DNA of 64,000 nucleotides from Alphaproteobacteria bacterium LSUCC0396 (GTDB lineage Bacteria; Pseudomonadota; Alphaproteobacteria; Puniceispirillales; Puniceispirillaceae): assembly GCA_041228345.1 (NCBI GenBank), contig CP166131.1, positions 1,915,001 through 1,979,000 of the forward strand, written 5' to 3'. Shown here one piece after another: positions 7,915-15,864 of the stretch. The notes below the pieces were generated by a model that saw only the letters and a list, made by a program, of their open reading frames with translations, made no database searches and had not been told where the DNA came from. The position numbers and the translations under genes are program-made. The stretch's first letter is position 1. Every line of letters begins with the position of its first letter.

Positions 7915-8808
7915 TCAAAAGAAATTAACTAGTTCGTTGAAAACATCGTCTGGCACTTGTTCTGCTGGGTAATGTCCACAATCTAGCTTTTTCATGTTTA
8001 CAATGTTGTTACAATATTGGGGCCAGGCGATATTGGGATCGAAGAATTTCTCAGTGTGACTGTGCGCACCCCAGTAAACAGCTGTTGGACAAGTGACCAC
8101 ACGACCTGCATCGTGGTCTAACTTATCATGCTCCATGTCGACACTAACCCCAGCTCGATAATCCTCGCAAACAGCATGGATGTTTTCTGGTGTGCAGCAT
8201 CGTGCATATTCAGCCAATGTTTCTTCGCTAAAGCCACCTTTGCCAATGCCCATTTTAGTTAGCTTTTTCAAAATATAATAATCTTCCCGCCCCCCAATCA
8301 GTTTTTCGGGGATGTCATATGGCTGTGCCATGAAAAACCAATGATAGGAATTTAAAGCAGATCGCCAGCTTGTGTTGCTCAGAACATAGTGCGTCGGAAG
8401 AATATCGAACGTAGCTAGCTTCTGAACTGCCTTTGGGTGGTCGAGTGCCATGCGATGCGCAACGCGACCACCACGGTCATGGCCGGCGACGCAAAACTCC
8501 TCGAAACCAAGTTGCGCCATGACATCAATGTGATCCTGAGCCATGCGACGAAAGGAATAATTTGAGTGGTCTGCCTTGCCACGCGGTTTGCTACTGTCTC
8601 CGTACCCCCGAAGATCAGGAACCACCACGGTAAACTTCTCAGCTAAGCGTGGGGCAACAAGGTGCCAGTGGACATGGGTCAGAGGGTTGCCATGGAGCAG
8701 AAGTATCGGTGGGCCAGCTCCACCGTAGCGAAGGTTAATAGAGACTTCAGGGTCAGTCGTTTGAACTTTTGCTTGGTGGAAGTTTTCAAACATTTTCGTT
8801 ATCCCCAT
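7915..8808 (-). CDS. Alpha/beta hydrolase, fluoroacetate (haloacetate) dehalogenase type
   Basis: 297-residue hydrolase with the residues of fluoroacetate dehalogenases at nearly the same numbering: nucleophile D111 in GHDRGGR (with carboxylate-binding R112 and R115), D135 in FDILPT, halide-pocket H156-W157 (SYHWFF) and Y217 (DYRAG), and the general base H279 (CGHYPAEQ). The oxyanion motif LLLHGNP is at 37-43. The family hydrolyses the carbon-halogen bond of haloacetates to give glycolate. A GGGGAT before M6 (8793) suggests translation may begin there rather than at 8808. No transporter or haloacid regulator is adjacent. Related epoxide hydrolases share the fold but not the His-Trp-Tyr pocket. 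Confidence 0.85.
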   Translation of the reverse strand: MGITKMFENFHQAKVQTTDPEVSINLRYGGAGPPILLLHGNPLTHVHWHLVAPRLAEKFTVVVPDLRGYGDSSKPRGKADHSNYSFRRMAQDHIDVMAQLGFEEFCVAGHDRGGRVAHRMALDHPKAVQKLATFDILPTHYVLSNTSWRSALNSYHWFFMAQPYDIPEKLIGGREDYYILKKLTKMGIGKGGFSEETLAEYARCCTPENIHAVCEDYRAGVSVDMEHDKLDHDAGRVVTCPTAVYWGAHSHTEKFFDPNIAWPQYCNNIVNMKKLDCGHYPAEQVPDDVFNELVNFF

Positions 8809-8986
8809 AGAAAAGCTGTGTCTATGTTGAAAAGCGTATGGTTTGGCTTTTTAAAAAACAACAACTAACAACCGACCCTTTAGCCCCCTTTTTTGAAGGC
8901 GTGAGACTAAGATGGTTACTGGGGCGAGCTTTGAGGGCTATGGTATCAGTTTTTCCCATGCTTGACGCTAAGTCTTTAGCAGAGTG

Positions 8987-9220
8987 TCATTTATTTGAGT
9001 CTATAACTAGCTTGCTGACGAGACGCCTAGTTAATGGCGCGACAACAAGTACAGTTGGAAATGCAACAATCCAGCTTTTGAACCAAGCGGTCATCCACAG
9101 ATTTAAAAATCCATCAATCAATCCAGTTGTGTTCAAGACTGAGACACCTGAGACAACGCAAGACATAAAGATTGATAGGAAAAAGCCAAACGTTAGTTGG
9201 GTGTATTTGGTTGGGATCAT
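8987..9220 (-). CDS. DUF2798 small membrane protein
   Basis: 77-residue protein with two hydrophobic segments (about residues 9-28 and 45-62) and the DUF2798 pattern: SIFMSCVVSG, then NTTGL...FLNLWMTAWFKSWIVAFP, then APLTRRLV. DUF2798 proteins are short two-helix inner-membrane proteins of unknown function. The ATG at 9220 is the only sensible start; a purine-rich AAGG lies about 10 bases upstream. It is separated by 178 bases from the hydrolase gene downstream. Confidence 0.72.
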   Translation of the reverse strand: MIPTKYTQLTFGFFLSIFMSCVVSGVSVLNTTGLIDGFLNLWMTAWFKSWIVAFPTVLVVAPLTRRLVSKLVIDSNK

Positions 9221-9397
9221 TTCTATTGAACCTTGTAACGTGTAATTTTAATCTAAATGTGAGGACTGCCCGATCCGGCAAATAAACCCATCTTCAAGGG
9301 CTGAAAAAACACATCGGTTATTGTTGGTTTGATGTTAGGTGATCAATTGCCTAGACTTTTAATAGTTTTAAGTCTAGCGGCCGTAAAAATATACCAA

Positions 9398-10948
9398 ATG
9401 ACCAAGCACAAACCAAAGGTAGCCTTACTCGGTCTTATCCTCGAGTCTAACCGTTTTGCACGACCAGCATCTCTTGAAGATTTTACGCTGTTAACGCTAA
9501 AACGGGGTCAGGAATTGATCAATGATGCAAGGTCAGAAACGCCGTCAATAGCGATTGAATTTTCGGCTTTTGTAAAGACCATGGACGCCACTGGTGATTG
9601 GAATCCTGAGCCAATAATCCTGATGGCTTCACGCCCTCTTGGCGTGGTGCAAAAAGAGGTTTTTGACAATTATTGTGCCGAGGCAATCAGGAGGTTAGAC
9701 CAGAGTTATGATGCGGTTTATCTGTGTCATCACGGTGCTATGGTAGCCGAGCATCTGCATGATCCTGATGGTGTCATCGCCGCCGCGGTGCGATCCGCAA
9801 TTGGGCCAGATACGCCAATCATTATGACCCTCGATCTACATGCAAATATTTCTGACAGGATGTGCCGTTCGGTGAATCTTGTTTGCGGTTACAGAACGAA
9901 CCCCCATGTTGATCAATATGATAGAGGTCAAGAAGCGGCATTCGGACTTCGCCAGATACTAGCTGGTATGGCGTCGCCCAAAATATCGCATATCAAATTG
10001 CCCCTCGCGCCATCTTCGGTAACCTTGCTTACCGCTGGCGGGCCGTTGGGACGGGCGATTGATTTTGGTCAACGCCGTCTGGCGGAATATGGCAGCCGGG
10101 TTATGAATGTTTCAGTATTTGGAAATTTCATTTTCTCAGACGTCCCCGAAAACGGTGTTTCTGTCGTCGTCACGGCAAGAGATGATTGTGATATTGCAAC
10201 CAGTTTAGCCGCCGAAATCGCGACATTTATATGGGATATAAGAGAAGATTTTGTAAAGGCTCTAACGCCGTTTGATAAGGCTATTGAAATCGCCTTGGAT
10301 AGAAATCGCGAGCCGGTGATTTTTGCCGACTCTGGTGATAATCCTGGCGGTGGCGGCAGCGGACGAACGACTAGCTTGTTGTCGGCATTACTGGCGTCTG
10401 ATGCGCGCAATATCCTGTACGGTTCATTCTTTGATCCGGCGCTGGCACGTGACGCTCATCAAACCGGATTAGGCGCTAGTTTTTCGGCAGTTTTCAACCA
10501 AAAACAAGGCGATGCCGCATGGGAAAACTGGGACGAGCGGCTGGTCATTGATGCAAAGGTAATCGGATTACACAATGGCGAGATCGTTGGCAAATTGGGA
10601 ATGATGGCGGGCCGCAAACTATCGCTTGGACTGTGTGCGTTGCTAGAGATCGGGGGTGTAAGAGTGGTGGTAATCTCTGAGAGATCGCAGACGGCTGATC
10701 CCGTCTTTTTTGAGATGTTCGGGCAGGATATCGCAGCCGCCCATACAGTCATTGTAAAATCACGAGGTCATTTCAGAGCGGGCTTTGCCCCTTGGTTTGG
10801 CAGTCAAAGGACATATGAGATTGATACGATTGGGTTGACGTCACCAGTGCTTTCAAGGTGGAATTTCAACAATGTTCCGCGCCCGTCATTCCCGTTTCAG
10901 CCCGATTGTGAGTGGCGCGTGTCCGTCCTAGACAATCGACAGCGATAA
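9398..10948 (+). CDS. M81 family metallopeptidase, MlrC (microcystinase C)-like
   Basis: About 516-residue protein of the MlrC family (DUF1485 N-terminal plus MlrC C-terminal domain). Visible landmarks are KVALLGLILESNRFA at the N-terminus, CHHGAMVAEH and MTLDLHANIS in the first third (metal-ligand histidines and aspartate), YRTNPHVDQYDRG, and ADSGDNPGGGGSG near residue 310. In microcystin degraders MlrC cuts the linear tetrapeptide, but most relatives are of unknown substrate and no mlrA or mlrB is present here. The frame is open back to 9329; I place the start at ATG 9398 because the family homology begins there, although its Shine-Dalgarno is weak. It is followed after one base by the DUF2805 gene. 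Confidence 0.85.
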   Translation: MTKHKPKVALLGLILESNRFARPASLEDFTLLTLKRGQELINDARSETPSIAIEFSAFVKTMDATGDWNPEPIILMASRPLGVVQKEVFDNYCAEAIRRLDQSYDAVYLCHHGAMVAEHLHDPDGVIAAAVRSAIGPDTPIIMTLDLHANISDRMCRSVNLVCGYRTNPHVDQYDRGQEAAFGLRQILAGMASPKISHIKLPLAPSSVTLLTAGGPLGRAIDFGQRRLAEYGSRVMNVSVFGNFIFSDVPENGVSVVVTARDDCDIATSLAAEIATFIWDIREDFVKALTPFDKAIEIALDRNREPVIFADSGDNPGGGGSGRTTSLLSALLASDARNILYGSFFDPALARDAHQTGLGASFSAVFNQKQGDAAWENWDERLVIDAKVIGLHNGEIVGKLGMMAGRKLSLGLCALLEIGGVRVVVISERSQTADPVFFEMFGQDIAAAHTVIVKSRGHFRAGFAPWFGSQRTYEIDTIGLTSPVLSRWNFNNVPRPSFPFQPDCEWRVSVLDNRQR

Positions 10949-10949
10949 T

Positions 10950-11192
10950 GTGTATCGTCAGATTGAACTTAAAACACCGCAGGATATTGATTTGTCGAAC
11001 GACTATAACATTGATGAGGTCATTGAGATGGCCTTGTCGGATCATACCAGCTTTGGCGATATTGAGAGGCTGTATGGTCTAAGCGCAGATGATGTTAAAC
11101 GCATCATGCGCCAAAATCTGAAACGAGGCAGCTATGAAGCATGGCGACGCCGCGTTCGCAAATTTTCTGACAGACGCGAACATTATAAATAA
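10950..11192 (+). CDS. DUF2805 (TIGR03643 family) protein
   Basis: 80-residue basic protein with the characteristic core: IEMALSDHTSFGDIERLYGLS (about 26-46), then DVKRIMRQNLKRGSYEAWRRRV and a basic tail. The family looks like a short helix-turn-helix-like fold of unknown function, often in marine bacteria. Translation begins with GTG at 10950, one base after the MlrC-like stop, so the two genes are probably translationally coupled. The pairing with an M81 peptidase gene may be incidental. Confidence 0.8.
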   Translation: MYRQIELKTPQDIDLSNDYNIDEVIEMALSDHTSFGDIERLYGLSADDVKRIMRQNLKRGSYEAWRRRVRKFSDRREHYK

Positions 11193-11217
11193 CCCTGCCA
11201 ATCAGCTAAAAAGAAAA

Positions 11218-11243
11218 GCCCACCAGTCATTAAACTGATGGGC
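11218..11243 (-). terminator. Rho-independent terminator on the minus strand
   Basis: Stem of 10 bp, GCCCATCAGT and ACTGGTGGGC on the minus strand with one G-U pair, loop of 6, followed by TTTTCTTTTT. It should end transcription of the small membrane-protein gene at 11365. On the plus strand the same stem has a C-A mismatch and no T-run, so it is a weak stop for the DUF2805 gene. Confidence 0.8.
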
Positions 11244-11364
11244 TCGGTGCATGATCGTCATGCTGACCGTTTTGCAAACTATGTGCCAGCAACAGCAATC
11301 TGGTGAATTTGTTTGCGATGATTAACGCTGTCTTGCGGCCGTAGTTGATGAATGGCCAAAGTTT

Positions 11365-11550
11365 CTAGTGGCCTCGGTTTGCTATTTTCCGGATAAGTCG
11401 TTGAACCCCCATCCAGAATAAAATCGAACTGCCAGCATAGATTCCCCTCTCTTGAAAGGAGATGCCATCCGACAATATCAAATATAAACAGACAATCACG
11501 ATAATGCTGTTGTTTAGTCCGATCAATAAACTGGGGACAACTTGTTTCAT
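11365..11550 (-). CDS. Small hypothetical membrane protein
   Basis: 61-residue frame with two hydrophobic stretches (about 7-26 and 38-50) and a basic C-terminus RLIRKIANRGH, a typical inside-out topology for a two-helix membrane protein. I recognise no family. No strong Shine-Dalgarno precedes the ATG at 11550. A convincing terminator on the same strand lies about 120 bases past its stop, which supports a transcript here. It could still be a fortuitous frame. Confidence 0.45.
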   Translation of the reverse strand: MKQVVPSLLIGLNNSIIVIVCLYLILSDGISFQERGIYAGSSILFWMGVQRLIRKIANRGH

Positions 11551-11816
11551 GATTGTAATCTACCCCTATGTTGTTTGACTTGTCGATTGAGGCTGGCCGG
11601 GCCGCACCATCTTAGCATGGCATGACAGGTACCCTAAAGACAAAGGATGGGCTATTCGCACTGTGAAATAGCGCATCTTTATCAGGGGATCACGGCGTTT
11701 TTTTAAAGGCCAAACCACGCTTTTCTTTTTGCTTAATCATGCGCCGCTATGCAAGACTCGAACCTTGTATTTGGCCAATTTTGGCGATGATAAATGTAAG
11801 TTTAGAGCGTGTATCA

Positions 11817-12548
11817 ATGATCCCGTCCGATATTGTAAAACAGCAATTAGCGCCAACCGGTGTTCTGCGCGCTGGTATTAATCTGAGTAATTTCCTGCTT
11901 GTATCTGGCCAGCTTGACGATGGCAGTCCGGACGGTATTTCGCCCGATATTGCCAGATATATTGCCGCCACGCTTGATGTGCCTTGCGAGCTGATTAGCT
12001 TTGATCGTCCCGGAAAGCTGGCCGATGCTGTGAACCAGAATATCTGGGATATTGGTAATATCGCATTTGAGGCAGAGCGCGCGCAAACGCTGGATTTCAG
12101 TAACCCTTATGTGTTGATTGAGGCCAATTTCCTGTTTCGCCAAGAGGAAGATTTTGTCAGCAATGACGATGTTGATCATGCATCTGTGCGCATCGCGGTT
12201 TCTGAGCGCAGCGCCTATGATCTGTGGCTAACCGATAATTTCAAAAAGGCACAGATTGTCCGTGCCCCGTCAATCAAGGCGGCGCATCAGATGTTTTTTG
12301 AGAACGAGGTCACTGTGCTCGCCAGCCTCAAGCCAAAATTGCTTGAAGATATGGAAAGTCATAAAGGGCTGCGGCTCATCGAAACGCCCTTTACCGCGGT
12401 GAAACAATCGGTCGGTATCGCCAAGGGCAAGCCCGAGGCAGTGGCATTTTTGAACGCGCTGATCGCAGATCTGATCCGTGATGGCTGGATTGCGGCCCAG
12501 CTCGACCGGCATGGTGTCGCAGAAAAGCTGGGTATCCCAATAGTCTAG
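11817..12548 (+). CDS. SBP_bac_3-type substrate-binding-domain protein without visible signal peptide
   Basis: About 243-residue protein of the amino-acid-binding (family 3) fold: GVLRAGINLSNFLL at the start, DGISPDIARYIAATLDVPCE, DIGNIAFEAERAQTLDFSNPY and the later SERSAYDLWLTDN hinge region. From the ATG at 11817 the mature fold begins almost at once, with no signal peptide; the longer frame to 11739 adds a poorly hydrophobic segment and lacks a Shine-Dalgarno. No permease or ATPase adjoins it. It may be a cytosolic binding protein, a cyclohexadienyl-dehydratase-like enzyme, or an orphan SBP whose export signal I have missed. Confidence 0.8.
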   Translation: MIPSDIVKQQLAPTGVLRAGINLSNFLLVSGQLDDGSPDGISPDIARYIAATLDVPCELISFDRPGKLADAVNQNIWDIGNIAFEAERAQTLDFSNPYVLIEANFLFRQEEDFVSNDDVDHASVRIAVSERSAYDLWLTDNFKKAQIVRAPSIKAAHQMFFENEVTVLASLKPKLLEDMESHKGLRLIETPFTAVKQSVGIAKGKPEAVAFLNALIADLIRDGWIAAQLDRHGVAEKLGIPIV

Positions 12549-12564
12549 GCCAAACTGGCAGGGC

Positions 12565-14103
12565 CTAATCTGCCGCCCCCAGCAATAGACCACTCATCAA
12601 TCGATCAACCGGCGCGCGGTCATCGGTTAAAATTGGCAGATCCCGTGCCGCGCTTGCGCTGGCCAGCTGTTTGCGTGGCCACCGCCACCAGCTCCGATCA
12701 AAACCGGTTTCGGCATTGATATAATCATCCTCAATCGGCCTGTTTGTGCCGACAACGATAAAGGTCGTTCGCGCGCCTTGTTGCTGTGGGTCAGGTTCAA
12801 ACCAGACGTCAACATAGTCAAATGACCGCTGTAGGGTCTTGACATAGGACAGCAGGAATAGTGGCTGCTTGGCATGATCAACAACATTCACAAGATAGAC
12901 GCCATTGTCGCCAAGCCGGCTTGCCACAAGGTCATTAAACTCTTTCGTGACCAGATGTTCGGGGATCGAAATATCATGGAACGCATCGCCGAAGATAAGA
13001 TCATAATCTACATTATTAGCCAGATTGTTTAATTCATAGCGCGCATCGCCGTGAATGATTTTGGTGCGTGATCCATTAGGGTGAAACCATAATTCGGCCT
13101 TGGCAACATCGGTGACTTTTGGATCAATTTCTGCAATGGTGATATCAGCACTGCCCTGATATTTTTCGATCCAGGCGCGCGGCAACGAGAAGCCGCCGCC
13201 ACCGATAAAGAATGAACGGGGTGGTAAGTCGCCAAAGCGAAGGCTGACATATTCATCAACAAAATGCACATAAGGGGAATGCAGCCGCTGTGGCTGATCC
13301 TTTTCATTGATCGAATGAACCAGATGATCAAGCGCAATCAGGCGGGTTTGCGCCCCCGTCATACCCACATCTTGGATCTGGATGCAGAAATAATTGCTTT
13401 CGGTCATGCAAGGGCTTGTCAGCGCCCCCAATCTTTGTGCACCGGCCATGATCGAAAGCCCGATGGCAAGCGGCATAATCATAATTTTGGCACCGTTCTT
13501 GTAGCCGAGCATGAAAAAGATCGACCCAAGAGCGAAATAGATCGCGGCAACCAAAATCACCGTGTTGCGGGATCCAAGCATCGAAATCAGAAAATAGCCC
13601 GCAAGCAACGCGCCAAAAATTGCGCCGGCTGAACCTAGCGCGTACATCCGGCCAATCACCACACCAGACTCGCCCTTGGCCTGAATATCAATTGCCAGCT
13701 TTGTTGCAATGGGTGAGACAATGCCAACAAACAGACTGGGCAGGAAAAATAGAATAATCGCGGCAAGCAGGATCGCCGTGATCACGCTCAAATCAGCGCT
13801 GCGCACCAATGCCGGAATATGGTCGAGTAACAGCAGGATCAAAAGGCTGGTAAAAGATGAAAGGAACAGCGCATTACCAATTTTGATAAATTGGGCGCGT
13901 TTGACAAATTCGCCGCGTGTCATATTGCCACCGATCCAGTGGCCAATCGACAGACCAGCCAGAACGACGGCAATAATCGACGTCCAAGTATAGAGCGACA
14001 TCCCGAATATTGGCGCTAAAAGCCTGCCTGCAACAATCTCGATGATCAAACCACAGGCCGAACTTATAAGGATGGTAAGGGCAAGCAAAATTTGAATTGT
14101 CAT
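12565..14103 (-). CDS. Membrane-anchored spermidine-synthase-like protein
   Basis: 512-residue two-part protein. Residues 1 to about 215 form around seven membrane helices beginning ACGLIIEIVAGRLLAPIFG, the usual opening of fused transporter-like/spermidine-synthase proteins. The C-terminal part is a polyamine-synthase-type Rossmann methyltransferase fold: FIGGGGFSLPRAW, ITIAEIDPKVTDVAK, IIHGDARYELNN and a YDLIFGDAFHD motif carrying the acidic pocket residue. Known soluble relatives transfer aminopropyl groups from decarboxylated S-adenosylmethionine; the membrane-fused class has no settled activity. It converges on the binding-protein gene at 12548 with 16 bases between. Confidence 0.85.
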   Translation of the reverse strand: MTIQILLALTILISSACGLIIEIVAGRLLAPIFGMSLYTWTSIIAVVLAGLSIGHWIGGNMTRGEFVKRAQFIKIGNALFLSSFTSLLILLLLDHIPALVRSADLSVITAILLAAIILFFLPSLFVGIVSPIATKLAIDIQAKGESGVVIGRMYALGSAGAIFGALLAGYFLISMLGSRNTVILVAAIYFALGSIFFMLGYKNGAKIMIMPLAIGLSIMAGAQRLGALTSPCMTESNYFCIQIQDVGMTGAQTRLIALDHLVHSINEKDQPQRLHSPYVHFVDEYVSLRFGDLPPRSFFIGGGGFSLPRAWIEKYQGSADITIAEIDPKVTDVAKAELWFHPNGSRTKIIHGDARYELNNLANNVDYDLIFGDAFHDISIPEHLVTKEFNDLVASRLGDNGVYLVNVVDHAKQPLFLLSYVKTLQRSFDYVDVWFEPDPQQQGARTTFIVVGTNRPIEDDYINAETGFDRSWWRWPRKQLASASAARDLPILTDDRAPVDRLMSGLLLGAAD

Positions 14104-14410
14104 AACCGCGCTATCCCATCATTTAAATTCGTGGCGAATATTTCTGGTCAAGGCGCCAAAGCCTATATCCCCCGTCATCACAATAATTGCATAGAGCTGG
14201 CGGCCATAAAATAGGCTATTTGCGCTTTTTATTCGGCGTTGCCACGGGCCGGTTTTGTCGCCATTTGTCATTTGAGGTAATCGGAAAACGGCCGTCTCGA
14301 CGTGAATTTTTGTTCTTGCTTTACCCGTGTCAGATTTATGCGATAGTTAAAAAAGCTAGCAGGTTTTGTGAGCGTTAAAGACCAATTTTTGATCAAGATA
14401 GGAAAAACTG
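14104..14410 (+). other. Divergent intergenic region (307 bases)
   Basis: No gene is seen here. It separates the minus-strand spermidine-synthase-like gene from the plus-strand CoA-transferase gene, so both promoters should lie here. The only ordered motif I see is an odd dyad AAATAG-G-CTATTT at 14209-14221, which could be an operator. The CoA-transferase start has a GATAGGAAAAACTG leader with AGGA as a plausible Shine-Dalgarno. Confidence 0.4.
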
Positions 14411-15814
14411 ATGTCTGCTTTGGACAATTTAATGGCTATTCGCGGCTTACCAAAACCGCATCAGGACGAAGTGAAAATCACCGGATCTGACCCGATTTTG
14501 AAAACCAATTTCCGCCTTGGAGAGAGCGCCGCTGCCGCGCTTGCGAGTGTTGGTGTTGCAGTTAATGATCTGTGGGAAATGAAAACTGGGCGACGCCAAT
14601 CCGTGGCGATTGATGCAAGAGCCGCTGCCGCCGCACTAAAGAGCAAGGATTTTTACAAAGCAAAAACGGCAAATGGCATTTTTGAGAACATAACCGACGC
14701 GGGCCATGAGGCGAACCGGGGTTTGACAGGCATTTATCAAACCAAGGATGGACGCTGGGCATTACCGCATTTTGGCCTTGATCATCTGCGCCGCCGGATG
14801 CTTGATTTATTGCAGGCTGACGCAGATAAAAACTCGATCGCAAAGGCTGTGGCCAAATGGGACGCGCGTGAGCTTGAGGCGGCCATTGATGAAAACCGTG
14901 TTTGCGGAGGAATGATCCGTACGCATGATGAATGGCTGAATGAGCCGCATGGCAAAATCATCGCCGCAAAGCCAACCGTTGAAATTATCAAGATCGGTGA
15001 CAGTGAGCCAGAGCCAATGCCAGCGGGCGAACGTCCTTTGTCGGGAATTAAGGCGCTGGATCTGACACGGATTCTGGCGGGGCCAATTACTGGCCGTACG
15101 CTGGCTGAACATGGGGCTGATGTATTGATGGTTTCGGCACCGCATCTGCCACAGGTATGGTCATATGTTGGCGACACAAGTCACGGCAAGCGCAGCTGTT
15201 TTCTGGATCTGCGTAATGATGGCGACAAGGACACGCTGCTCGATCTGGTGAAAGGCGCTGATGTGTTCTCGCAAGGCTATCGTCCCGATACGATCGGGCA
15301 ATTGGGGTTTGGCCCTGAACAGCTTGCCGAAGCTCGGCCCGGGCTGATCTATGTGTCAATCAGCTGCTATGGGGCGGATGGGCCTTTTAGCCACCGCGCT
15401 GGGTGGGAACAGATCGCGCAGATTATGACAGGCATTGCGGCCGAAGAGATGCAGGCCTCATCAAACGGCAAGCCCAACATATTACCGGTGGCGGCGAATG
15501 ATTATATCACCGGTTATCTTGGTGCTTATGGCGCGTTATTGGCGCTTGGACGGCGTGCGCGTGAAGGTGGCAGCTATCATGTGCGGGTGTCATTATGCCA
15601 AACGGCAATGATGATTTATGCACAAGGCAAACTGGATAATTTGCCGGATGAGCTGGGCCTTAATCCGGCCGAGATTGATGCGCTCTCTATCGAAACAGAT
15701 TGCCATATAGGCCGGATAAAACATCTAGGGCCATTGCTAAGCTTGTCAGAGACAGCCCCGCGATGGGCGTTGCCAACGCCAAAGCTGGGGGCTGGCAAGC
15801 CGATCTGGCAATGA
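14411..15814 (+). CDS. Family III CoA-transferase (CaiB/BaiF) with apparently permuted lobes
   Basis: 467-residue protein. The normal CaiB N-terminal signature (LSGIKALDLTRILAGP, then EHGADVLMVSAP) starts only near residue 207. It is followed by SCYGADGPFSHRAGWEQ and the catalytic-aspartate region AANDYITGYLGAYGALLAL, and the protein then ends early. The first 200 residues resemble the C-terminal lobe of the same family: GRRQSVAIDARAA, KDGRWALPHFG, EAAIDENRVCGGMIRTHDEWL and ending PTVEIIKIGDSEPEP. Order C-lobe then N-lobe suggests a circular permutation or a trimmed tandem. The family moves CoA between acyl-CoA and carboxylic acids; the substrate is unknown. No operon partner is evident. Confidence 0.82.
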   Translation: MSALDNLMAIRGLPKPHQDEVKITGSDPILKTNFRLGESAAAALASVGVAVNDLWEMKTGRRQSVAIDARAAAAALKSKDFYKAKTANGIFENITDAGHEANRGLTGIYQTKDGRWALPHFGLDHLRRRMLDLLQADADKNSIAKAVAKWDARELEAAIDENRVCGGMIRTHDEWLNEPHGKIIAAKPTVEIIKIGDSEPEPMPAGERPLSGIKALDLTRILAGPITGRTLAEHGADVLMVSAPHLPQVWSYVGDTSHGKRSCFLDLRNDGDKDTLLDLVKGADVFSQGYRPDTIGQLGFGPEQLAEARPGLIYVSISCYGADGPFSHRAGWEQIAQIMTGIAAEEMQASSNGKPNILPVAANDYITGYLGAYGALLALGRRAREGGSYHVRVSLCQTAMMIYAQGKLDNLPDELGLNPAEIDALSIETDCHIGRIKHLGPLLSLSETAPRWALPTPKLGAGKPIWQ

Positions 15815-15864
15815 TGCCAGTGACCATGGGGCGCTAAAAGCGGTGAGCGAAAAGGGTTTGAGTC

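Noticed and set aside
8838-9245. 135-codon plus-strand frame overlapping the DUF2798 gene
   Set aside because: Composition and residue pattern are poor, whereas the opposite strand reads as a clear DUF2798 protein.
11270-11365. Possible tiny minus-strand frame ending near 11280
   Set aside because: A 26-codon run without ATG or ribosome site between the small membrane gene and its terminator; it cannot be distinguished from chance.
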